DNA from: CAVUCH01 sp963697705
GTDB lineage: Bacteria > Acidobacteriota > Vicinamibacteria > Vicinamibacterales > JAENWD01
DNA: 64,000 bases
NCBI GenBank assembly: GCA_963697705.1
Contig: CAVOPA010000017.1
Location: 2,104,621-2,168,620, forward strand
Direction: 5' to 3'
Shown: in pieces, positions 52,707 through 62,969 of the stretch
Layout: every line of letters starts with the position of its first letter
How positions within the stretch are numbered: position 1 is the first letter of the stretch
Notes under the pieces: model-generated
Database searches by the model: none
The model's input: the letters and a program-made list of their open reading frames with translations, nothing else
What the model was told of the DNA's origin: nothing
Made by a program: the position numbers and the translations under genes

Positions 52707-55700
52707 ATGACAAGCAGGTGGTGGTGTGTCGGCGCCGCGGCAGTCGTGCTGGCGCTGACAACCGGGAGCGTCCCGCAAGGGCAGGGCGCTACGGTCGTGG
52801 ATCACGTCAATCCGCGGCCGCGGTTGCTGTTTGCGCCCGGGGAATACGCGCGGTTCGTCGGCGAAACCAGCCGGTGTCCGGCGTGCGGCGTTCGATCGCC
52901 TCGATTGCCGAGATCGACAGCCGCGGGACGGCCGGAGATGGAACGAGCGCGATCTTCAGCTCGAGAGCCAGGCACTCGCCGCGCGGGTGCTGATCGACCG
53001 CGGCGACGACCGCGGCGCCAGTACCTCGGCTACGCGCGACACAGCGTGGAGAGGCTGCTCCCCACGCAGGCCTACAGCCGCTTCCGCGACAGCCACGACC
53101 TGGTGACGGAAGGCAGCCGGTGGGTTCAGGCCATGGCGCTTGCGCACGACTGGCTGTATCCCTTCTGGACCGCCGACGAGCGGGAGCGGATCGAGGGGTG
53201 GCTGGCGACCGAGTTGACCCACTGGGTCGACACCAACCGCCTCACGCGCGCCTCGGCGTCGCCCTTCCGCAACGACGCCGCACGCGGTGTGTCCGGCCTG
53301 GTGCTGGCCGCGCTGACGTTGTACGACGTCCCTGAGTACGCAGGCGTCGCCCAGCGGGCGCTCGCGTACGCGCACCCGTATTACGAGGCGATCAACGCGG
53401 CGCACGTGTACGCGAAGTACTTGGCGTACGCCCGCGCCAGCCTGCAGCAGCACTTCCTGAGCCAGCAAGCGTTCAATCGTTTCTCGGATAGCCATGATCT
53501 TGTGACCGAGGGCAGCCGCTTTGTGCAGGCGATGGCACTCGCACACGATTGGCTGTACCCGAACTGGACTGCTGATGAGCGAGCGGCAATAGAACAATGG
53601 CTGGCCACAGAGCTGACCAACTGGGTGGACACCAACCGCATCAGACGGGCGTCCGCGTCGCCCTTTCGCAACGACGCGGCACGCGGAGTGTCGGCCCTCG
53701 TTCTCGGCGGCCTGACGCTCTACGATGTTCCCGAACAGGCCGGGGTTGCGCGGCGAGCGCTCGCGTATGCTCAACCGTACTACGACGCGATCAACGCGGC
53801 GCACGCGTACGCCGGGCTCGGTGGTGGAATGGCGGAAGGCACGTTCTACGGGAATTTCACGGCCTTCGCGCAGACGCTCACTGCGGAAGCACTGTTACAC
53901 CGCCGCCGGCGTACAGGACGCGTACACTCGCTCACCGTTTTACGCTGGCGCGGCTGCGCTACGCGATCCACGCGAGCTGGCCAGGTTATCTCACCAACCA
54001 GTTCGGGTACAACGTGCACCAGCTCGCGCCGGTCTTCGGCGATGCGCGGCGCGGGCCCACCGGATCGGCGCTCTACCACCGCGCCACGGTCCTGCTGCTC
54101 GGCAAGCGCTTCCCGAGCACGCCGGCCGCGCGCGAGGCGTACTGGGCCGTGAATCGCGCCGAGACGTCGAAGCCCTACACGCGCGAGTGGTCGCTCTACG
54201 ACGTGCTGTTCTGGTCACCGGACGTGCAGCCGGCGCCTCCCGCGGCGCTCTCGTATCAGGAGCCGTCGCTCGGACAGGTCTTCGCGCGGTCCGACTGGTC
54301 TGACGATGCCACCTGGATGAGTTTCAATGCCGGCCCGCACCTCGACACGCACCAGCATTACGACGCGGGCAATCTCACGATCTTTCGGCGGCGTCGATCT
54401 GGCAGTCGACAGCGGCAGCCTCGACGGCTTCGGCTCGAGGCACTGGTTCAACTACTACGCGCGCACTGTTGCGCACAACACGATCACCATCACTGACCCG
54501 AACGAACGCTGGAAAGGCATCTGGGGCGGCGTTCCCGACAATCTCGCAGTGAACGACGGGGGCCAGCGAACCGCGGCGCCGCTCACGCCGGCGCCGACCC
54601 TCGACCGACTACCTCGAACACCGCGCCGCCTACGACCAGGCCCGGATCGAGCGCTACGATGAGGGCACCTGGGGCGTCTACATCCGCGCGAACCTGACGA
54701 ACGCGTACCAGAACGCGACGTATCAATCCAGCAAGCCAGACGGATCACGCAACCGGCCGAAGGTGTCGCACGTGGGCCGCGAGGTGGTCTACCTGCGTGG
54801 CGAGGACCGGCGTGACGCGTTCGTCGTTTTCGATCGCGTCGTGTCGACGGACGCGAGCTTCAAGAAGGCCGTGCTGTGGCACGCGCGCGAGCCGTTCGAG
54901 TCGAAGAGCCGATCCGCCCGCGTCGACGAAGGAGAGACGCGGTACGAAGGCGGCGATCAGTACGACTTCGAGTCGCTCGTCACCTTCACGGAAGGATCGC
55001 GCGAGCGGCGCGCGCGGCTGTTCGTCACGACGATCGCCGTGGATCCGATCAGGGTTCGCGCGATCGGACGGCGCGTGCCCGTGGCGAATGCCGACCACGT
55101 GACGTTCGGCGTCGAACATCACCACCGCCACGTCAAGGACTACTTCGTCGAGGACCCTCGCAACCTCGTCAACCCGGATCGCAACACCGGCGCGACGGGA
55201 CGGCCCGAGTGGCCGCCCTTTCAACCCGCCGGAGCAGCAGTGGCTCTGGACTGACGACCTTGTCGGCGGCTGGGGACAGACGCGGCTGCAGGTGGAGCCG
55301 ACCGCCGCTCGACAGGCCGACCGGTTCCTGACCGTGCTGGTGCCTTCCGACGAGAGCGCCAGCGCGCCGAAGATCCTGCCGGCGCGGGGGGCCGTCGGCC
55401 AGGTCGCGGGCGCCGTCATCCGCCAGGGTTCGCGCAACGATGTCGTTGTGTTCAGTGCCGATCCCAACGGCGGCGAGCTGACGCGCGGCGCGGTGGACGT
55501 GAACCTGGATGGGCGTGCGGGCGACCTGACGATCGCAACGCTCACACCCGGCGCCACGTATCTGGTGCGTATGGCGGGTGGGGGCCGGGTACAACGCATT
55601 GCCATTTCGACTACGTCCGGCAACGGAGTCACCGCAGATGCAGCCGGTGTCGTGCGCGTGCCGCTCAATGCGGTGCCTCGCGTGGGCGGCATCGGGTTCG

Positions 55701-56347
55701 ATCCGGGCGCAGGATCCGGCGGCACGATCTCGGGTCCAGGCGCAGGCGCCGCGAACGCGGGCGACGCGGGACTCTCCGGCTTCGATACCCATGCGGCGGG
55801 CGCCGGAGCGGGCGACGCGGCCTCAGCACATCCGGGGCTCGTGCCAGTCACGGCCGATACGCCGTCGACCATCGCCGAGTGGAACGCGCGGATCACGAAG
55901 ATGCTGCAGAGCGGCGACCTGCGCGTCCGTGAAACGGCCGCGGACGCGGTCGTCAAGGGGCGCACCGAGCAGCGGCTGACGCAACTCTACAAAGGCGTGC
56001 CCGTCTTCGGTGGCCAGCTCACGCGGACGTTCGACGCCGGCAGAACGGTTGGGATTGCCGGCGCGCTCTACGCGGACATCGACGTGGATCCAGCGCCGAC
56101 GCTCACGCCTGCTGATGCGGCCGCGGTCTTCGATCACCTCGCGCCCGGCGTCGCCGGCCGCAGCCGGACGCCGGAGCTGATCGTCCTGCCGATCGACGAT
56201 GGGCGCTACGCGCTGACCTACCGGGCGCGCATCCCGAAGGGGAGCGACATCGAGATGACGTTCATCGACGCGGAAACAGGCGAAGGTCGTGTCACGTCAG
56301 CGACTCACGGCGACATGCCGGAGTCGAATTCGGAATGCGGCGGGTGA
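52707..56347 (+). CDS. Heparinase II/III-like lyase fused to FTP-type propeptide domain, multiple frameshifts
   Basis: About 1,200 residues across shifts near 52870, 53020, 53895, 53960, 54385, 54600 and 55220. ATG 52707 opens a signal peptide (VGAAAVVLALTTGS). An alpha/alpha-toroid region follows, containing a 132-residue internal tandem duplication (separate entry). The heparinase II/III domain has FNAGPHLDTHQHYDAGNLTI, DLAVDSGSLDGFGSRHW and YYARTVAHNTITITDPNE. Beta-sandwich sequence follows (YLRGEDRRDAFVVFDRVV, GDQYDFESLVTFTEGSRERR). After a Gly/Ala-rich linker the last ~170 residues match the fungalysin/thermolysin propeptide fold (EQRLTQLYKGVPVFGGQLTR, YALTYRARIPKGSDIEMTFI). No peptidase follows. 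It should degrade an acidic polysaccharide outside the cell, next to a polysaccharide operon. The shifts are probably assembly errors, though decay cannot be excluded. Confidence 0.65.
53022..53813 (+). repeat. In-frame 396-base tandem duplication inside the lyase gene
   Basis: Two adjacent units, 53022-53417 and 53418-53813, encode 132 residues each, starting YLGYAR and YLAYAR. They share DSHDLVTEGSR, QAMALAHDWLYP, RASASPFRNDAARGVS and LTLYDVP. My hand alignment gives about 78% protein identity. Many synonymous positions differ, and the second unit uses less GC-rich codons (GATGAGCGAGCGGCAATA). Confidence 0.85.
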
Positions 56348-56391
56348 GCGACTCAGCAATCTCGGCGCGAGCGCAGAGTGCTGCAGCAGCC

Positions 56392-57740
56392 TCAGTCGGC
56401 GGACTGGCTTCCAATTCCGACCAGCAAATCCCCTCGGTACTTCGCCTGCACCGTCTCGCGGTCGATTGGCAGCCGGACGAGATCGATCACCGTCTGCTCG
56501 GGCCGGCATCGCGTCACCGCGTCGGCGAACTCCGGCGCGGCGTTGCCGACGACGATGACGTCCGAAGCGTGCGATGACCTCGTCCACGCGTGTCGCAGAG
56601 CAGCGATGACAGGTGCGGGATCTGGTGCTCGATGTACTCCCGGTTGGCGCCGACCAGGCGGGCCAGCGAGACGTTGCGGTCGTAGATCTTCAGCTGGTAG
56701 CCCTTGCCGAGCAGCGCTTCGGCGAGGATGACGATCGGGCTCTCGCGCAGATCGTCGGTGCCCGCCTTGAAGCTGAAGCCGAGCAGCCCGACGCGCTTGT
56801 GGCCGCTCTGCACGACCATGTCGATCGCGTGCTCGATCTGCAGCCGGTTGCTGCCGAGGATCGATTCGATCACGGGCATGTCGACGTCCACTTCCTTGGC
56901 GCGGTACTGCAGCGCGCGGACGTCCTTCGGCAGACACGACCCGCCGAACGCGAACCCTGGCTTCAGGTAGTACGGCGACAGGTTCAGCTTGTCGTCCTGG
57001 CAGAAGATGCTCATCACCTCGTGGCTGTCCACGTCGAGGCGCTTGCACAGGTTGCCGACCTCGTTGGCGAAGCACACCTTCAACGCGTGCCAGGTGTTGC
57101 TCGTGTACTTCATCATCTCGGCGACGCGGATGCTCGTCGTGATGAGCGGCGCCTCCACCTTCGCGATAGAGCGCCGTCGTCCCGCTCGCGTCCGCGGCGT
57201 AGTTGTGACCGACGAGCGTCAGCGGCGGCCTGCGGAAGTCGGCGAGCGCCGTCCCCTCGCGCAGGAATTCCGGGTTCACCGAGACGCCGAACTCCTTGCC
57301 GTACTTCTTGCCCGACGTCGCTCGAGGGCCGGGATGACGACCTCGTGGGTGGTGCCGGGCAGGACGGTGCTGCGCACGACCACGACGTGGTAGGACGGCT
57401 TCGTCCCGAAGGGCCGTCGCCGATCTGCTCGCTGACGCGTTCGAGGTACGAGAGGTCGAGGCTGCCGTTCCTGCGGCTCGGCGTGCCCACGCAGAGCAGC
57501 GACACATCGGTCGCGTGCACGGCCTCCGCCGGTGTCGGTCGTCGCGCGCAGCCGGCCGTCCTCCCGCGTCGAGCGAATCAGCTCGTCGAGCCCGGGCTCC
57601 ACGATCGGGCTGCGCCCGGCGTTCAGGCTCTCGACCTTGCCCGGGTTCACGTCGACGCCGATCACCTCGTGCCCGTCGGCGGCGAACGACGCCGCCGAGA
57701 CGCTGCCGACGTACCCGAGGCCGAATACCGAGACGCGCAT
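56392..57740 (-). CDS. UDP-glucose/GDP-mannose 6-dehydrogenase, five frameshifts
   Basis: About 445 residues from ATG 57740. Fragments in order: MRVSVFGLGYVGSVSAASFA (NAD fold) and VGVDVNPGKV-like region with GRSPIVEPGLDELI; VSLLCVGTPSRRNGSLDLSY; VVVRSTVLPGTTHEVV; EFGVSVNPEFLREGTALADF; then KYTSNTWHALKVCFANEVGN (Lys/Asn of the active site) and PGFAFGGSCLPKDVRALQYR, with the catalytic Cys; the last fragment is the third domain (DRETVQAKYRGDLLVGI). The FAFGGSCLPKDVRAL form is closer to GDP-mannose 6-dehydrogenases (AlgD type) than to typical UDP-glucose enzymes. It makes a uronic-acid nucleotide for the exported polymer. Shifts near 57535, 57415, 57325, 57165 and 56585 are probably indel errors. 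Confidence 0.8.
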
Positions 57741-57743
57741 GCT

Positions 57744-59006
57744 AGTTCCTCGTTTGAAATTCGAGCGCCGGATACCGGTGCTGTGCTGCGGTGCGCGAGC
57801 CCCCCGGCGGCCGCTTCGAGGGCCTGTTCGAGATGACCGAAGACGGCAGACCAGTCGTACTGTTCCGTCACCAGGCGCCGTGCCGCCTCACCGATGCGTG
57901 CGCGCTCGTCCTCGCTCCGGAACAGGCGTACGACGCCGTCGGCAAACGCGGTCGGCGAATCGGCGATGAGGACGTCGACGCCCGGACGTCACCGGCAGTC
58001 CTTCGGCGCCGATGGTGGTCGAGACGACCGGCTTGCCCATCGCCATCGCCTCGAAGATCTTCAGACGCGTGCCGCCACCGATGCGCAGCGGGACGACGTA
58101 GACCGCCGCCGCCGCCATGTGCGGCCGCACGTCGTCGACGCGGCCGGTGACCTCGACGCCGTACTCGGAACCGAGCTTTACGATGGCCGGCGTCGGCGCG
58201 CGGCCGACGATTGACAGCGTGGCGCTCGGTTCGTCCCGGCGGATGAGCGGCAGCACTTCGTGGACGAAATAGAGCATCCCGTCTTCGTTGGGCAGCCAGT
58301 CCATGGATCCGGTGAACACCAGGTGGCGTGGCCGCACGGTGGCGGAGACCTGCGCGAAGTAGGCGGTGTCCACACCTGTCGGGACCACGTGCACCGGCTG
58401 GCGCAGCGGACCGTAGGCGTTGAGCAGCGTGCGCCGGTCGGTGTCGGAAACCGCGAGCACCAGGTCGAAACGGCGCACCGCGTCGCGCTCGAACTGCACC
58501 GTCTTCCGCCATTGCGACCGGAGCAACGCCTTGCGCAGCGGCGAGCGGGCGGTCTCCGCGTGACGCCGCCAGATCTCGGCTTCGACGTTGTGCGTGAAGA
58601 GTACCGACGGGCACGGCAGGTGCTCCGGCACGTTCGCCACCGGCGCCAGGAAGTCGCAGACGACCAGGTCGAAGCCGCCGGTGGCCAGCAGTTGGTTCAG
58701 GCGCCGCTGCAGTTCCGCCGATCGATACTTGCCGACCGCATACGGCAGCCGTCGCGCGACGTAGCTCGCTGCGTCGAGCACGAAGCCGAGGCTGCCTTTC
58801 GGCACCTCCCGCCGCGGGATGGTTATGAGCTCGCGGCACACCTCCGACATCCCGGCGCGGTCGGCCGCCGACGTGTCAGGGTCGGCAAACGACAGAAAGG
58901 TGATGTGGTGCCGGCGTGCGAGGTGGCGCATCAGGTGCCACGTCCGCAGCTTGCCCCCCTTGTCGAGCGGCAGGAGCAGGCCGGCGCTGAGCCAGAGGAT
59001 CTTCAT
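57744..59006 (-). CDS. GT4-family glycosyltransferase (PEP-CTERM-system-like), frameshift near C-terminus
   Basis: About 420 residues from ATG 59006. The N-terminal half begins MKILWLSAGLLLPLDKGGKL and RTWHLMRHLARRHHITFLSF, the form seen in sugar transferases associated with exosortase systems. VLFTHNVEAEIWRRHAETAR lies near 160. The C-terminal GT-B half has FTGSMDWLPNEDGMLYFVHE, GVEVTGRVDDVRPHMA and YVVPLRIGGGTRLKIFEAMA with the nucleotide-sugar Glu/Lys loop. Near 57985 a shift is needed before AFADGVVRLFRSEDERARIG and EQYDWSAVFGHLEQALEAA. A TAG at 57744 gives the likely end, three bases before the dehydrogenase. It adds a sugar to the lipid-linked repeat unit at the inner membrane face. Confidence 0.75.
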
Positions 59007-59011
59007 GTCTG

Positions 59012-60998
59012 TTAGAGCGTGCCGGCGAGGCTGCCTACCGGCGCGTGGCCAGCGGTCGCGGGTGCGGCGGCCGCAGCACGCGATCCGAGGTGCTGCACGC
59101 CGTCGCCGTCGATCCAGGTGCGGTACCAGAGTTCGAGGTTGAGAAGACTCCAGAGCACGTCGCCGCCCTCGGTGCGTCCAGCCGCGTGATCCGTCAGCAG
59201 ACGCGTGACCTGCACGACGTCGAACAGCCCGCGTTCGCGCGCGCGCCGATCGAGCAGCACGTCGCGCACCACGCCGTGCCAGGGGCCGCGCGACCATTGG
59301 GCGAACGGCACCGGGAACCCCATTTTCGGGCGGCGGAGAATGGACGGCGGCAGGAGGTCCTTTGCTGCTTCACGAAGCACGCGCTTGGTCGTGAAGCCAG
59401 ACAGCTTCCATTCGGCGGGCATGGTGGCCACGAACTCCACGAGCTTGTGATCGAGAAACGGCACGCGGCTTTCGATCGAGGCTGCCATGCTCATCTGGTC
59501 CTGCTTCATGAGCAGCTCGACGAGATACGTCTTGATGTCGGCATAGAGCAGCCGATCGAGCAGCGGCTGCTCGCCTCGGCGGTCGAGCCAGGCACGTGAT
59601 GCGCTGTAGGCCCGTTCGCGCGTGGCGCGCGCCCGCAGGCGGCCGTTGAACAGCTCGCGCTGGCGCGCCAGCGGAATGGCCGCGAAGTTGTCGAAGAACG
59701 CCGCCTCGGAGGAGTGCTCGACGGCGAGAAACGAGCGGCGCGGCGTACCGCCCGACGCGGCCTGGCAGCGCCGGGATCACTCGCTCTGCGAGCCAGCGAC
59801 GCGCCGCATCGGGCATCACGCGGGCGTACACGCCGCCGGCGCGCCAGTTGATGAGGGCGCGCGGGTACTTGCCGTACCCGGCGAGCAACTCGTCGCGCCT
59901 TCGCCGGTCAGCACGACGGTCACGTGCTCGCGGGCGAGCGCCGAGACGAAGTAGAGCGGCACGCTCGAGGGATGCGCGATCGGTTCGTCCTCGTGCCATA
60001 CCAGGCGCGGCAGCGCGTCGAAGAACTCGTCGGCGCCGATGACGACTTCGTGCGCGTCGGCGCCGATGACCTGCGCGACCTCGCGCGCCCAGGTGAGCTC
60101 GCTGAACGCCTGCTCCTTGAACGCGACCGAGAAGGTCTGGAGCGGCCGATCGATCATGCGCGCCATGATTGCCGCGATGGCGCTGCTGTCGAGACCGCCC
60201 GACAGGAACATCCCGAGCGGCACGTCCGACATCAGGCGCAGGCGCACCGACTCCTCGAGCAGCGCACGGAAGCGGGCCACCCACTCGCGGCCGTCTGGCG
60301 CCGGCGCTTCCGGCGCAGCACCGACGGGAACGTCCCAGGTACTGCCGCGTCGTCGCGCGACCCTGTTCGTAGACCAGCAGGTGCCCGGGCAGCAGCTTCT
60401 GGATGCCCTCGAAGAGCGTCTCTTCACCGGACAGGTAGCGCGTCCCGAGCAGCTCCGGCAGCCCGTCCTCGTTCGCCCGCGGCTCGACCAGGCCGCTGGC
60501 GAGAATCGCCTTGATCTCTGACCCGAAGATCAGCCGGCCGTCGCGGAGCGTCCAGTACAGCGGCTTGATCCCCAGCCGATCGCGCGCGAGCAGCAGGCGG
60601 CGCTTGGGCGCGTCCCAGAGCGCAAACGCGAACATGCCGCGGAAGCGATGCACGCAGTCGTCGCCCCACTGCTCGTAGGCATGAACAATCGCCTCGGTGT
60701 CGCACCGCGTGTGATAGCGATGGCCCGCGGCCTCGAGCTCGGGGCGCAGATCCGCGTGGTTGTAGATCTCGCCGTTGAAGACGATCTGGATGGTGCCGTC
60801 TTCGTTGCCAAGCGGCTGCGACCCCGTCGCCAGGTCGACGATGCTCAGTCGCCGGTGCCCGAGCGCGGCACGCTCGTCGCACCAGATGCCCGCGTCATCG
60901 GGCCCGCGGTGCGCGATTACATCGCGCATACGTGGCAGTCGCGCAGCCTCTCCCGGCCGCAGCCCGTCGCTTGCGACAATCCCCGCGATCCCGCACAT
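59012..60998 (-). CDS. asnB: Asparagine synthetase-type amidotransferase, about three frameshifts
   Basis: About 650 residues from ATG 60998. The class II glutamine amidotransferase domain has nucleophile Cys2 in MCGIAGIVASDG, then HRGPDDAGIW, GHRRLSIVDLATGSQPLGNE and FNGEIYNHADLRPEL. The synthetase domain has PLGMFLSGGLDSSAIAAIMA (PP-loop), QTFSVAFKEQAFSELTWARE and MSMAASIESRVPFLDHKLVE. Shifts lie near 60345, 59900 and 59735. In polysaccharide loci such AsnB-like enzymes amidate sugars or acidic groups rather than make free asparagine. A paralog lies directly upstream, two bases away, and a glycosyltransferase gene follows after five. Confidence 0.8.
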
Positions 60999-61000
60999 GC

Positions 61001-62963
61001 CTAGGCTGCTCCCCTCTGCACCGACGCGGCGGACGGCGACGCGGCAGCGACGGCCGCTCGCGAGCCGGGACCGCGCCATGCCGGCCAGCCGCCTTCGTCG
61101 GCGAACTGCCGGAACCACAGCTCCAGCATCAGCAGCTGCCACAGTCGGTGAGGATGATCGGCCTTGCCGGTGCGGTGCTCCTGGAGCAGCCGCTCGACCC
61201 CGGCGCGCTCGAAGACGCCGCGTTCGAGGCTCCGCCGGCTGCCCACGAGATCGTGCAGGAGCGGCTGCAGCGGGCCACGGAGCCACTCGCCGATCGGCGC
61301 CGCGAAGCCCTGTTTTCCGCGTGCGAGGACAGGCGCCGGCAGACGGCTCGCCAGCACGCGGCGGAGCAGGTACTTGCTGATGCCGTCGCGCAGCTTCAGC
61401 GACGCCGGCACGCGGGCAGCGAACTCCAGCAGGCGGTGGTCGAGCAGCGGCTCGCGCGACTCGAGCGACACCGCCATGCTCATGCGGTCGACTTTCGTGA
61501 GGACGTCATCGTGCAGGTAGGTGTGCACGTCGACGTACATGGCGCGATCGAGCGGGTCGGCAGACGTGCACGCGCTGTATCGCGCATCGAACGCGGCGAG
61601 CGGATCGGCGTCGGCCACCGCCCGCCGGAAGCCGGCGGAGTAGAGGCCGCGGCGCGCCGCCCGGTCGAACATGCCGTATTCGTGCTTCAACGCGAGCGCG
61701 TGCCCGGGCGCATGCGCGAGATGTCGGAGCGAGCGCGCGCCCTTCACGCCGAGCGGCATGACGCGGGCCGCCTGGCCGATCACGCCCGACGCGGGCCCGA
61801 GCGTCCGCCGCACGCGGTGCTCCGTCTGCTCGACCCGATGGCGCGCGTACCCGGCCCACACCTCGTCGCCGCCGTCGCCGGAGAGCGCCACCGTGACGTG
61901 CTCGCGCGCCGCGGCGGAGACGTAGTACGTGGGCACCGCCGACGAATCCGCGAACGGCTCGTCGAAGTGCCAGGCCAGCTTCGGCAGCAGCGCCTCGACC
62001 TGCGGCGTCACGATATGCGTGTGCTGCACCACATCGAGGTGCCGGGCGACGCTCGCGGCGTGCCGCAGCTCGTCGTATGCCTGCTCGGCGAACCCGATTG
62101 ACGTCGTGATGACGGGCGCGCCGCTCGTCTCCTTCATGAACGCGACGACCAGGCTCGAATCGATCCCGCCGGAGAGGAACGCCCCGAGCGGCACGTCGCT
62201 GATCAGCCGCAGCGCGACGGCCTCCCGCAGCTGCGCTTCGAGCGGCTCGAGCCACGCGTTTTCGTTCTCCGCTGCACCGTCGGTTTCGAACGGCAGGTCC
62301 CAATACCGGCTCACCCGCACCTGCCCGCGCTCCGCCACCAGCACGTGGCCGGGCGGCAGCTTCTGCACGCCGCGATAGATGGTGAGCGGAGCGGGCACGT
62401 AGAGCAGCGCCAGGTACGCGTCGAGCGCCTCCGGGCTCCAGTCGCGCGGCACGGCCGGATCGACGAGCAGCGACTTGATCTCGGACCCGAACACGAGGCC
62501 GTTGTCGAGCGACGGCATAGTGGAGCGGTTTGACCCCGACGCGATCGCGCGCGAGCACGAGCCGGCGCTCCCGTGCGTCCCACACCGCGAACGCAAACAT
62601 CCCCCGCAGCCGGTCGACCAGGTTCACGCCCCACTGCTCGTACCCGTGCACGAGCACCTCGGTGTCGGAGGCCGTGCGGAAGTGGTGCCCGTGCGACTCG
62701 AGTTGCTGGCGCACCTCGGCGAAGTTGTAGATTTCACCGTTGAAGATCGTCCACACGGTGCCGTCTTCGTTCGCCAGCGGCTGGTCGCCTGTGGCGAGGT
62801 CGATGATGCTGAGACGGCGATGTCCGAGGCCGACGCCCTCGCCGAAGTAGAAGCCGTCCGCATCCGGGCCGCGGTGGCGGACAGCATCCGTCATCGCGCC
62901 GAGCAGATCCGCATCGATCGCCCCGCGGGGGTCCCACGTCAGTTTGCCTGCTATGCCGCACAT
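61001..62963 (-). CDS. asnB: Asparagine synthetase-type amidotransferase, one frameshift
   Basis: About 653 residues from ATG 62963. N-terminal glutaminase: MCGIAGKLTWDPRGAIDADL with Cys2, RHRGPDADGFYFGEGVGLGH, IFNGEIYNFAEVRQQLESHG. A shift near 62520 joins RDRVGVKPLHYAV to NGLVFGSEIKSLLVDPAVPR. The synthetase domain has SDVPLGAFLSGGIDSSLVVA, LSGDGGDEVWAGYARHRVEQ and DRMSMAVSLESREPLLDHRL. It ends RLWQLLMLELWFRQFADEGG plus an Ala-rich tail. Similar enzymes occur in exopolysaccharide/PEP-CTERM loci as exosortase-associated amidotransferases. Stop and next start are two bases apart, so the pair is probably co-translated. It is a diverged paralog of the gene at 59012-60998. Confidence 0.82.
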
Positions 62964-62969
62964 GGAAGA

